Assembly: GCA_002451015.1 (NCBI GenBank)
Contig: DKBB01000262.1
Location: 32,897 to 38,634, forward strand
Direction: 5' to 3'
Source of the DNA: Acidobacteria bacterium UBA6911
GTDB lineage: Bacteria > Acidobacteriota > UBA6911
DNA length: 5,738 nt
Part shown: positions 1-5,075 of the stretch, piece after piece
How the letters are laid out: each line of letters begins with the position of its first letter
Numbering within the stretch: position 1 is the stretch's first letter
Made by a program: the position numbers and the translations under genes
Notes under the pieces: generated by a model
Databases searched by the model: none
Told to the model about the DNA's origin: nothing
The model's input: the letters and a program-made list of their open reading frames with translations, nothing else

Positions 1-1523
1 GCCGATTCCCATAGCTCCCGGGCGTAATCCGCCTTGGTTTTGCCCCCCATCTGCCCCTCGGTCACGCTGTTCATTTCCGTGACTACAAGGGCCCCGGCAT
101 ACTGGGCTTCCCACATTTCCCGGCTCCAGGGCCAGATGTCCTTGTTGGGAGCGACGCAGGCGGCAACGTTTGCAATAGATCCCGTGATGCTCATGTCCAT
201 CTGGTCGATCCCAAGAACCGTTACCAGGTTTGTGGCAGCCGGATATCCCCGTTGAACGCTGACCGGATCCCATCCCTGGGCCAGCGAAGCAACACCCTCC
301 GCTTCCGCAATGACAACGCCGGCATAGGATGCCGGATTGCCTGCCAGGTTGGAGGGTTTGATGCCCCGGCCGTTTCCGGGGATGGTTGCCAGGGCAAGGT
401 TGACGGCTCTCCCGATCGCGCCATTCGCGTGATACTTGGAATTCGGGCCGAAAGCATTGGCGGATGAGTTGATGCCAATCTTTTTGGCATACGGGCCGTT
501 CACGATTATTAAAGGCACGGCAGATCGCATGACCGGGAAATAACCGTCCCACGGCACCGAAGTGATGGCTTCAAGCGCCGCAAGGATTACGGGTATGTAG
601 TCCGGTTTTGCCCCCGCCATGGCAGCCACAATGGCAATCTTCTCGACAGTGAAATAGGCGTTGGAAGGTCCCCACCGGCCGATGACGGTCGCCGGAGAAA
701 GGGGCGTTCCTTTAAGCAGCGCATCCACGCGTTTGCGCGTAGGCGGCATCAGGGGCAGCCCGTCGCCCCAGCCCATCTCCAGGAACGAGCTGTTGAACAG
801 ATCCTGGGCTTCCTGATAGGAATCGGCGGGGAATGCAAACGTGTCTTCCCTGGGAACCCACTTCCCGCCCGCCAGCTTCATGTATGCGGGAGTCCAGGTT
901 GTCAGCCCCTTCACCAGGAATTCGAAAGCCTTCGGCGCTATCGCGCGAACGCCTTTGGATGTAAAAGTGTCGTACTCATTGAAATTGATTCCGGGATAGT
1001 CCACGTATCCTTTGGGAAGGACCGTTCCCATAAAACGTTTCTCATGACGCTCGTTGTAAATGGTGACGGTGGGAATGCCTTTTTCTTCAAGTGCCGTGAC
1101 GATGGAACCCATCGCGCCGAGGCACCCTCATCAGCCGCCGAAGCCGGCTACGACACCGTCGGGGGCCGCCGCCGTAATGGCATCCATAATCTCTTTTTCG
1201 GGCGCGAATTTCATGGGCAGGTCGGTGTAGCGTACGATTTCGATATCTGGATATTGTTCTTTGAGCATCTTCTCCAGCAGATCGTAGAGTTCCGCGCCCT
1301 TGCCCGCAAACAGCTGATCCGGGGTGGCCGAGAGCCACATGGCAATCTTCTTGCCCTGCAGCGTTTCCAGCCTTGGTGCCAGATCTTTGACTTTCTCTAC
1401 AGGCCCCTGGGGATTCAGTACGGTCAGGGTGAAGTCTGAAGATGCAGCCGGCAATGCCAGTATCGTAAACAAGCCCGGCATGGCCAGTAGTGCAGCCACA
1501 AGCAGTATTGCAGTTTTTTTCAT
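1..1523 (-). CDS. Exported UGSC-type selenoprotein with tandem Sec (UUGC) fused to a large second domain; partial, C-terminus off left edge
   Basis: The minus-strand frame from ATG 1523 is open to the window edge (507 residues seen) except for two consecutive TGA codons at 1133-1131 and 1130-1128, read here as Sec131-Sec132. An excellent ribosome site, AAAAGGAGGT (1539-1530), sits 6 nt before the ATG. Residues 1-28 form a Sec signal peptide (MKK, hydrophobic core, small residues near 26-28), so the protein should act outside the cytoplasm. Residues about 33-200 resemble the UGSC family as I recall it: the segment GFGG-U-U-G-C followed by ALEEKGIPTV lines up without gaps with G-x-G-D-U-G-S-C followed by E-x-R/K-GIPTV. 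Thus U131 matches the family Sec/Cys, U132 replaces Gly and C134 is the conserved Cys. From about 245 a second conserved domain follows, with GWGDGLPLMPPTR (251-263), a GP(343-344)-to-FGP(358-360) stretch and a GNGRG segment; its function is unknown to me. It is the last visible gene of a four-gene leftward cluster. A frameshifted pseudogene is unlikely because no other stop occurs. Confidence 0.88.
1089..1127 (-). promoter_or_regulatory. Predicted bacterial SECIS stem-loop for UUGC
   Basis: Read on the minus strand, an upper hairpin CGATG-GGTTC-CATCG (1114-1100) has loop GGUUC. It could also close one more G-C pair to leave a GUU loop. A lower stem GTGCC (1125-1121) pairs with GGCAC (1095-1091) and can extend with two G-U pairs (1127-1126 with 1090-1089). 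The apical loop starts 18 nt after the second TGA. That equals the spacing and closely matches the loop (GGUCU) of the E. coli fdhF SECIS as I recall it. Confidence 0.72.
1128..1133 (-). other. Tandem in-frame TGA-TGA, predicted Sec131-Sec132 (UUGC motif)
   Basis: The codons GGC GGC TGA TGA GGG TGC place two adjacent TGAs exactly where the UGSC family carries its Sec/Cys. Translation upstream (signal peptide, 130 residues) and downstream (375 residues) is continuous and family-like in the same frame. The ATG hidden inside TGATGA would start an ORF of only 14 codons, so a stop-restart arrangement does not explain it. Confidence 0.85.
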
Positions 1524-1570
1524 GCCTGTACCTCCTTTTCACAACATTAGTGGGTCCCGCTTTTCTGTCA

Positions 1571-1597
1571 GGCTCCGTCCGTTGGACGGTTGCAGCC
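1571..1597 (-). repeat. Intergenic hairpin before the UUGC gene leader
   Basis: A perfect 6-bp stem, CCGTCC (1575-1580) with GGACGG (1584-1589) and a 3-nt loop, is flanked by GGCT/AGCC (1571-1574 and 1594-1597) with a 4-nt bulge. No T-run follows on either strand, so it is not a classical terminator. It lies in the 137-bp gap between the CPUU gene and the UUGC gene and may be an mRNA stability or processing element or a leader control structure. Confidence 0.4.
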
Positions 1598-1628
1598 TGC
1601 AATAAAAATCCTGAAACTCAATAACACT

Positions 1629-1643
1629 GCCCTGAACTAGGAC
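1629..1643 (-). repeat. Second copy of the GTCCT(A/G)GTTCAGG hairpin
   Basis: The minus-strand sequence GTCCT-AGTTC-AGGGC matches the core of the hairpin at 2273-2257 (12 of 13 bases in GTCCTRGTTCAGG). Each copy sits shortly after the terminal TGA-NNN-TGA of a gene in this cluster. The stem has 5 pairs with one G-T. Possible roles are a SECIS for a C-terminal Sec pair or an intercistronic processing site. Confidence 0.5.
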
Positions 1644-1663
1644 GAGACGGATTGTCAGCCTCA
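1637..1663 (-). other. Possible C-terminal extension of the CPUU protein: U-G-U then five codons and TAG
   Basis: After Gly187 the frame reads TGA GGC TGA, then CAA TCC GTC TCG TCC and TAG (1639-1637). If both TGAs are Sec, the protein ends U-G-U-Q-S-V-S-S. A hairpin GTCCT-AGTTC-AGGGC (1643-1629, one G-T pair) has its loop 16 nt after the second TGA. The upstream lipoprotein gene ends the same way with a closely similar hairpin. This is inference: the first TGA may simply be the stop. Confidence 0.35.
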
Positions 1664-2224
1664 GCCTTCGGCCGTTTTCAGCATGGTCGCCGTGTATAGT
1701 ATGCCAAGGACCAGCACTACCGCCGAAAAGATCCAGAGAGCATTCCAGAAATGTTCCAGCAACAGTGCGCCCGCGGCTCCACCCAGAGCCGTTAACAACG
1801 GCAGTCATCAGGGACAGAACGCCGCCAGCAATGCCAGCAGGGAGCCCGCCAGTCCGATGCTGCCCTGCCCGCCGGACCGTTTAGGACCCATTACATGGAC
1901 GCCGTAAATAAACAGGGCCATGGACAGCATCACCAGTATTGCCAGCAGAAAACCTGCGAGCACCTCTCCGACCGAAGTGTTCCATATCACCCGGCCGAAC
2001 AATATATGTATGCGGCCGCCCTGCCCGCCCAGGATCATGAACACCGCCAGGTAGACGCCGCCGGTCAGCATTCCAATCCAGAATGCTTTTCGCTCCTTCA
2101 GCGCATTCTGCATCACCGCACGGATCAGGCGGCGATCCCGGACGACGTGCCATTTCTTAACGGCAATACCCACCGCGATCATGGCCACCAGGAGAACTAT
2201 TTCGTCAAACACCATTGTTACCAT
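1661..2224 (-). CDS. Five-helix membrane selenoprotein with C-P-U-U motif
   Basis: Starting at ATG 2224, with no strong ribosome site and a second ATG at codon 4, this frame reads 187 residues to TGA 1663-1661. It crosses two consecutive TGAs at 1810-1808 and 1807-1805, read as U139-U140. Hydrophobic helices lie at about 8-22, 48-66, 84-112, 121-149 and 159-181. The motif F136-C137-P138-U139-U140-L141-P142 falls inside the fourth helix. The 47 codons after the TGAs encode a glycine/alanine/leucine-rich helix end and a fifth helix, so this is genuine coding sequence rather than readthrough noise. A Cys/Sec cluster beside prolines inside a helix recalls transmembrane thiol transporters (CcdA/DsbD type) or mercury transporters (MerT/MerC type), but I recognise no exact family. 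The inferred role is carrying electrons or a soft metal across the membrane between the cluster's other proteins. A 71-bp gap with a hairpin separates it from the lipoprotein gene. The end may extend to TAG 1637 (separate entry). Confidence 0.8.
1774..1791 (-). promoter_or_regulatory. Predicted SECIS stem-loop for CPUU
   Basis: On the minus strand CGGCTC (1791-1786) pairs with GAGCCG (1779-1774) around loop TGGGTG (1785-1780). The loop begins 19 nt after the second TGA, almost the same as in the UUGC gene. A competing perfect hairpin GCCGTT-GTT-AACGGC (1802-1788) lies closer to the TGAs. It cannot form at the same time, and I judge it less likely to be the SelB site because its loop is only about 8 nt downstream. 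Confidence 0.55.
1805..1810 (-). other. Tandem in-frame TGA-TGA, predicted Sec139-Sec140 (CPUU motif)
   Basis: The codons TGC CCC TGA TGA CTG CCG give C-P-U-U-L-P. The same frame continues as a hydrophobic membrane segment for 47 codons. The alternative ATG within TGATGA opens an 89-codon frame whose product is polar, low in recognisable features and overlaps the spacer before the next gene. Confidence 0.78.
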
Positions 2225-2256
2225 CGTGGTTTCCGGTCCGCTTTTTCATCTTTAAA

Positions 2257-2273
2257 AGTCCTGAACCAGGACT
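2257..2273 (-). promoter_or_regulatory. Intergenic hairpin with GGUUC loop (SECIS-like or attenuator)
   Basis: On the minus strand a perfect 7-bp stem AGTCCTG (2273-2267) and CAGGACT (2263-2257) encloses GTT. With the closing pair open, the loop is GGTTC. TTT follows, so it could also act as a weak intrinsic terminator or attenuator within the operon. A near copy of its core, GTCCT(G/A)GTTCAGG, occurs after the CPUU gene at 1643-1631. Confidence 0.6.
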
Positions 2274-2298
2274 ATGGATCGGGGCCCTTTCAATCTCA
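2272..2298 (-). other. Possible C-terminal extension of the lipoprotein: U-D-U then five codons and TAG
   Basis: The frame ends TGA GAT TGA, then AAG GGC CCC GAT CCA and TAG (2274-2272). Decoding TGA as Sec gives U-D-U-K-G-P-D-P, the same length and layout as the possible end of the next gene. The hairpin that follows has a GGUUC loop like the UUGC SECIS and lies 22 nt past the second TGA. This is speculative: the first TGA may be the true stop. Confidence 0.33.
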
Positions 2299-2667
2299 GA
2301 AAACGTGTCGAAAAAGGACCCCTCCTTTTCCGATCTTAACACCCGCGTTTATAAGTGTGTTACGCAGATCGACCCCTTTGTTTTCGTTCCGGAGGTGAAA
2401 AATGGCGCCGTCCGATGCCTGTGCGCGGAGGATATTCGGCATGACATGCCACTGAATCTCCTTTATGCGGCCTCGCCGGGCCATTGCGACCATTTCATCC
2501 AGATGGACTTCCGTGCCCCATTCGATATCTTCTTCGGAGGCGCTTTGAATAGAATCCGGCTTCGATGTTTCATTTCTATCGGCGGGCTGTGTTTCGCAAC
2601 CGGCATGAAGAAATATCGCCGGTAGAAGAAAGATGAAGAATGGCTGTACCGCTTTATTCGATTTCAC
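2296..2667 (-). CDS. Predicted lipoprotein with FtsH-extracellular-like domain
   Basis: The GTG start at 2667 lies 15 nt after the TAG of the UPKU gene, implying translational coupling; no strong ribosome site is visible. The 123-residue product begins with a basic n-region and hydrophobic core (residues 9-20), then L-H-A-G-C24, a slightly off-consensus lipobox (His at -3) with Glu at +2. A polar, acidic linker (25-53) leads to residues 54-112. These read like the periplasmic FtsH_ext domain that precedes the FtsH ATPase: L-D-E-M-V...GRIKEI, then SDG, then VDLRNTLINAGVKI. No ATPase or protease part is present, so it is a stand-alone domain probably tethered to the membrane near the CPUU protein, perhaps as an adaptor or assembly factor. 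The only cysteine is the lipobox residue. It may extend past the terminal TGA (separate entry). Confidence 0.75.
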   Translation of the reverse strand: MKSNKAVQPFFIFLLPAIFLHAGCETQPADRNETSKPDSIQSASEEDIEWGTEVHLDEMVAMARRGRIKEIQWHVMPNILRAQASDGAIFHLRNENKGVDLRNTLINAGVKIGKGGVLFRHVF

Positions 2668-2682
2668 GGCAATCCGGATAGG

Positions 2683-3189
2683 CTATGAAAAAAGTGAGTG
2701 CATTGTCCTGGTTAATTGTTCCGTCAACTTGTCCTTCTCGAACAGGCGGTTCCTGTCCGCCCAGCCCTCTCTGAGCCGGTGCATGAATACTTCCGGTTCT
2801 GGCGGCAGGTGCATCCATTCCGATCCAACAGGATAGAACAGATAAAAATCCCAGGCGATGCGGCCTTTGTGGCCGAGACTCCCGGCAAACATTTTGCCCG
2901 CCGCCTTCTGTGCATCGTAGAACTCTCGGACACGCTTGTCATTAAATTTCGATGCCGCTTTTCTTGCCGCTTCATAGGTATCTTTTCTCATCATGGCAAT
3001 CCAGACAACCAGCATATCCAGGGCTGCATCGGGAAATGGCTTCAGAATTCCTTCCAGTACCGCCCGGGTACCGTCTTGAACTCACTTCGGTCATGTCGGC
3101 GAAAGAATTGTGACAAAACGGTGCTTCGCCTTATTCCGGTTGAAGGCCTCAATCAGCGGTTGGAGTGAATCATCCAGGCGGATAAGCAT
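2683..3189 (-). CDS. Thioredoxin-like selenoprotein with U-P-K-U active site
   Basis: The ATG at 3189 is the only usable in-frame start before the upstream TAA at 3249-3247; its ribosome site is poor. The frame gives 168 residues to TAG 2685-2683 if TGAs at 3093-3091 and 3084-3082 are Sec33 and Sec36. A naive call would begin at Met59 and lose the active site. The N-terminus, with FVTILSPT before U33-P-K-U36 and then VQDGTRAV, has the beta-strand, CxxC and helix plan of a thioredoxin fold. It continues with LDMLVVWIAM (57-66), the second strand, then R-V-R-E-F-Y-D and IAWDFYLFYPVGSEW (111-125), conserved in a thioredoxin-like family I recall only as uncharacterised. No signal peptide or membrane segment is seen, so it is probably cytoplasmic. 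The inferred role is a selenol-dependent reductant or metal-binding partner for the membrane and exported Sec proteins downstream. It is the first gene of the leftward cluster. Confidence 0.82.
3055..3073 (-). promoter_or_regulatory. Predicted SECIS stem-loop for UPKU
   Basis: On the minus strand CGGTACC (3073-3067) pairs over 7 bp (one G-T) with GGTACTG (3061-3055) around loop CGGGC. The loop begins 15 nt after the second TGA and 24 nt after the first, so one element could serve both codons. Confidence 0.68.
3082..3093 (-). other. In-frame TGA pair, predicted Sec33 and Sec36 (UxxU motif)
   Basis: The codons TGA CCG AAG TGA sit at the exact place of a thioredoxin CxxC motif, with the usual Pro after the first position. 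The frame has no other stop from 3246 to 2686. Confidence 0.82.
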
Positions 3190-3331
3190 GATGGCTTCGG
3201 TGTCTTTTCTGTTGATTCCGGGAACTGCATTTGACTTTAAGAAATGTTATCCAATCCGGCACATACATGCGGATTCGGTACGGCCTGCAATTTTACTTCA
3301 GATTGGGACATAAAAGTCCGATTTTTACTTT

Positions 3332-3352
3332 CCGGCTGGGAAATAAAGCCGG
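3332..3352. repeat. Inverted repeat CCGGCT-N9-AGCCGG, possible operator
   Basis: A perfect 6-bp inverted repeat with a 9-nt centre lies upstream of both divergent genes. It overlaps the second copy of the direct repeat GGGA(C/A)ATAAA, whose copies are 33 bp apart. The first copy also has a short dyad (GGAC-N6-GTCC, 3306-3319). The spacing of about three helical turns would suit binding of a regulator on one DNA face, but no regulator gene is visible. Confidence 0.35.
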
Positions 3353-3492
3353 GATGAAACATCTTGTTAATTTTGTACGACAATGATCCTGCCGGTTTGT
3401 AATCAGGAATTCAGATCTAATCCGCTATGTGTTCCTTTTGCCATTTACCTAAACGCCTGATCCGGTTTGGCAGGATGAAATCCCCTGTGGTC

Positions 3493-3521
3493 TTGTGCCC
3501 GGATGGGTCGGCGGATATACT
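3493..3521 (+). promoter_or_regulatory. Weak sigma-70-like promoter for the HD gene
   Basis: TTGTGC (3493-3498) and TATACT (3516-3521) are separated by 17 bp. The -10 matches 5 of 6 consensus bases, the -35 only 3 of 6. Transcription would start at or just before the ATG at 3529, implying a leaderless message, consistent with the lack of a good ribosome site there. Confidence 0.25.
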
Positions 3522-3528
3522 CTTCTCT

Positions 3529-4107
3529 ATGGAAACACATATCCCTACAAGACAGGAAGCCTATGAGCTTCTTTGCCGGTACAATTCGAACGAAAGCCTC
3601 ATAAAACATGCGCTTGCAGTGGAGGCCGTCATGCGCTACATGGCTCGCAAGAACGGCGAGGATGAAGAAAAATGGGGCATTATCGGCCTGGTCCACGATC
3701 TCGACTACGAGAGATACCCTGAAGAACATTGCCGGAAAAGCCCGGAACTGCTCAGTGAAGCCGGATGGCCCGAGGAATATATCCGGGCGGTCGTAAGCCA
3801 CGGGTGGGGCCTGTGCTCGGACGTGGAGCCATTGAGCCTTCTGGAGAAAACCCTGTATGCCGTGGACGAGTTGACAGGGCTGGTAACCACCTCCGCCCTG
3901 GTGCGGCCTTCCAAAAGCATCCTCGACATGGAAGCCAAATCGGTAAAAAAGAAATGGAAGGATAAAAGATTCGCTGCAGGCGTGAACCGCGAAGTGATAG
4001 AAAAAGGCGCCGCGCTCCTTGGCGTGGACCTCACCGGGCTCATCACGGACACCATCATGGGAATGCGCGCCGCAGCCGGGGAAATCGGCCTCGAAGGAAA
4101 CGTTTGA
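3529..4107 (+). CDS. HD-domain phosphohydrolase-like protein
   Basis: The chosen start METHIPTR gives 192 residues. An upstream in-frame ATG at 3427 would add 34 residues unlike the family. The sequence has the metal-binding pattern of HD domains: H27 (SLIKHALAVE), H56-D57 (GLVHDLDYERYP), H91 (VVSHGWG) and D113 (YAVDELTGLV). It is soluble, with no signal peptide or membrane span. HD proteins of this size hydrolyse phosphoesters or nucleotides, but the substrate cannot be told from sequence. Residues 118-150, after the ligands, form a helical region with many lysines. The gene is transcribed away from the selenoprotein cluster and is followed after 86 bp by the methyltransferase gene, probably in one transcript. 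Stop is TGA, read here as a true stop since the next frame codons show no family continuation. Confidence 0.85.
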   Translation: METHIPTRQEAYELLCRYNSNESLIKHALAVEAVMRYMARKNGEDEEKWGIIGLVHDLDYERYPEEHCRKSPELLSEAGWPEEYIRAVVSHGWGLCSDVEPLSLLEKTLYAVDELTGLVTTSALVRPSKSILDMEAKSVKKKWKDKRFAAGVNREVIEKGAALLGVDLTGLITDTIMGMRAAAGEIGLEGNV

Positions 4108-4193
4108 TCTTGCTGCTGTCGCAACATCTTCGGCTTCAGGATGCGAGCCGTCCTGACAGAAGAACTTCTTTATTTTGTCGGGAAGGACAGGTG

Positions 4194-4886
4194 ATGGGTG
4201 AGAACGGAAGGGCAACCGCCAGGGAAATCGCGAAAAGGCATCTCGATGCCGGGGACCCTATCGGCTGGTTTGAGGACCTTTACTCTTCGGCGGGAGAGGA
4301 TACTTCGATCATTCCCTGGGCCGATCTTACCCCCAACCCCAACCTCGTCGGCTGGCTGGACCGGTATGGAACCACCGTATCAGGACGGGCGCTGAAAGTC
4401 GGCAGTGGTTTGGGGGACGACGCGGAAGAACTGGCATGCTGCGGGTATCAGACTACCGCCTTTGACATATCAGAAACCGCGGTCGCATGGAGCCGGAAAC
4501 GTTTCCCAAATTCTGCTGTGAAATATGTCGTGGCAGATCTGTTTGACGCGCCGGACGACTGGAAGGGAAGCTTTGACTTTGTTCTTGAATCGTACACGCT
4601 TCAGGTTCTGCCTCCCGCCCTCCGGGCGGAAGCGATCCAGTGTGTGGCCTCCTTCGTGGCCCTGGACGGGATGCTGCTGGTAATTGCACGCGGGCGGGAC
4701 ACGAAAGAACCCGAAGGCGCGATGCCATGGCCTCCGACAAAGGAGGAACTCAAAACTTTTCAGTCTCACGGACTGAAAGAGATTTCCTTTGAGGATTATA
4801 TGGACAAGGAGGACCCGCCTGTACGCAGGTTCCGGGTGACCTATCAGCGGGTATCTGATAAATCCATCAAATTTACCACTACCTAA
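4194..4886 (+). CDS. Class I SAM-dependent methyltransferase
   Basis: The ATG at 4194 follows AAGGA (4183-4187) by 6 nt, which decides this start over the longer TTG frame from 4104 and a GTG at 4191. The 230-residue product has an N-terminal P41-W-A-D-L-T-P-N-P-N-L segment typical of a small methyltransferase group related to TehB/TPMT-like enzymes. Motif I is ALKVGSGLGDDAEEL (67-80); the acidic strand-2 end is TAFDIS (88-93); motif II is VVADLFDAP (112-120); and FDFVLESYTLQVLP (127-140) follows. This is a complete Rossmann methyltransferase. The substrate is unknown: a small molecule or a thiol/selenol is possible, and thiopurine-type relatives can methylate selenium compounds, but nothing here proves it. 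It lies 86 bp after the HD gene. Confidence 0.88.
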   Translation: MGENGRATAREIAKRHLDAGDPIGWFEDLYSSAGEDTSIIPWADLTPNPNLVGWLDRYGTTVSGRALKVGSGLGDDAEELACCGYQTTAFDISETAVAWSRKRFPNSAVKYVVADLFDAPDDWKGSFDFVLESYTLQVLPPALRAEAIQCVASFVALDGMLLVIARGRDTKEPEGAMPWPPTKEELKTFQSHGLKEISFEDYMDKEDPPVRRFRVTYQRVSDKSIKFTTT

Positions 4887-4927
4887 ATCTTGTGATAGGG
4901 AGTCGGCAAAGAGGAGCCTAGAGGGGC

Positions 4928-4950
4928 CTGATTATTTGCATCTTAATCAG
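4928..4950 (+). terminator. Possible weak terminator after the methyltransferase
   Basis: CTGATTA (4928-4934) pairs over 7 bp with TAATCAG (4944-4950) around a 9-nt loop. It is followed by CGTTTCTTCCT, T-rich but interrupted. It lies 41 bp past the methyltransferase stop and is AT-rich, so termination strength is doubtful. Confidence 0.35.
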
Positions 4951-5038
4951 CGTTTCTTCCTGTCATACGGATCAGCGATCGGATGTCTATGATGAAATTG
5001 ATAAAACCATAGTTGCATTATCGCTTCGGGTGAGGTTA

Positions 5039-5064
5039 GCGTGTGTCACGCCGAATAATTATTC
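5039..5064. repeat. Hairpin and 12-bp palindrome upstream of the YdeI-like gene
   Basis: GCGTG-TGT-CACGC (5039-5051) is a short perfect hairpin. Immediately after it, GAATAATTATTC (5053-5064) is a perfect palindrome ending 11 bp before the ATG at 5076. Both lie where an operator or leader structure would act. The rest of the 189-bp gap (4887-5075) shows no gene and no clear promoter. Confidence 0.4.
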
Positions 5065-5075
5065 TGTGAGAGACG

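Larger units (their letters stand above)
3190..3528. other. Divergent intergenic region with repeats
   Basis: This stretch separates the leftward selenoprotein cluster from the rightward HD gene. I see no credible gene in it: the plus frame upstream of 3529 adds 34 residues with no family character. It holds an AT-rich core, a direct repeat GGGA(C/A)ATAAA at 3305-3314 and 3338-3347, and an inverted repeat CCGGCT/AGCCGG. No convincing sigma-70 or sigma-54 promoter for the leftward operon could be picked. Confidence 0.6.

Noticed and set aside
1087..1602. 171-codon minus ORF overlapping the start of the UUGC gene
   Set aside because: It is a shadow frame of the signal-peptide gene, rich in Arg and Gly, with no family character and crossing the strong ribosome site.
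1788..1802. Hairpin GCCGTT-GTT-AACGGC as the SECIS for CPUU
   Set aside because: Its loop is only about 8 nt from the second TGA, closer than usual for bacterial SECIS elements. The overlapping hairpin at 1791-1774 has better spacing, though I cannot fully exclude the first.
1539..1808. 89-codon minus ORF starting at the ATG inside TGATGA (stop-start coupling)
   Set aside because: Its product shows no recognisable features, runs into the spacer and overlaps the ribosome site of the next gene, while the readthrough frame encodes clear membrane helices.
1895..2398. 167-codon plus ORF opposite the CPUU membrane gene
   Set aside because: It has a His/Gln-rich composition typical of antisense to hydrophobic coding sequence and spans an intergenic region.
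1128..3093. Interpretation of the three TGA-interrupted genes as pseudogenes
   Set aside because: All interruptions are TGA, occur in pairs at redox-type motifs, leave the frame intact, are followed by SECIS-like hairpins, and no TAA, TAG or frameshift is found.
2716..3168. 150-codon plus ORF opposite the UPKU gene
   Set aside because: It is a shadow of the minus-strand thioredoxin-like gene, with no domain signal and no ribosome site.
3445..4215. 256-codon minus ORF opposite the HD gene
   Set aside because: It is antisense to a clear HD-domain protein. Its composition (many His, Phe, Arg) is typical of an antisense shadow.
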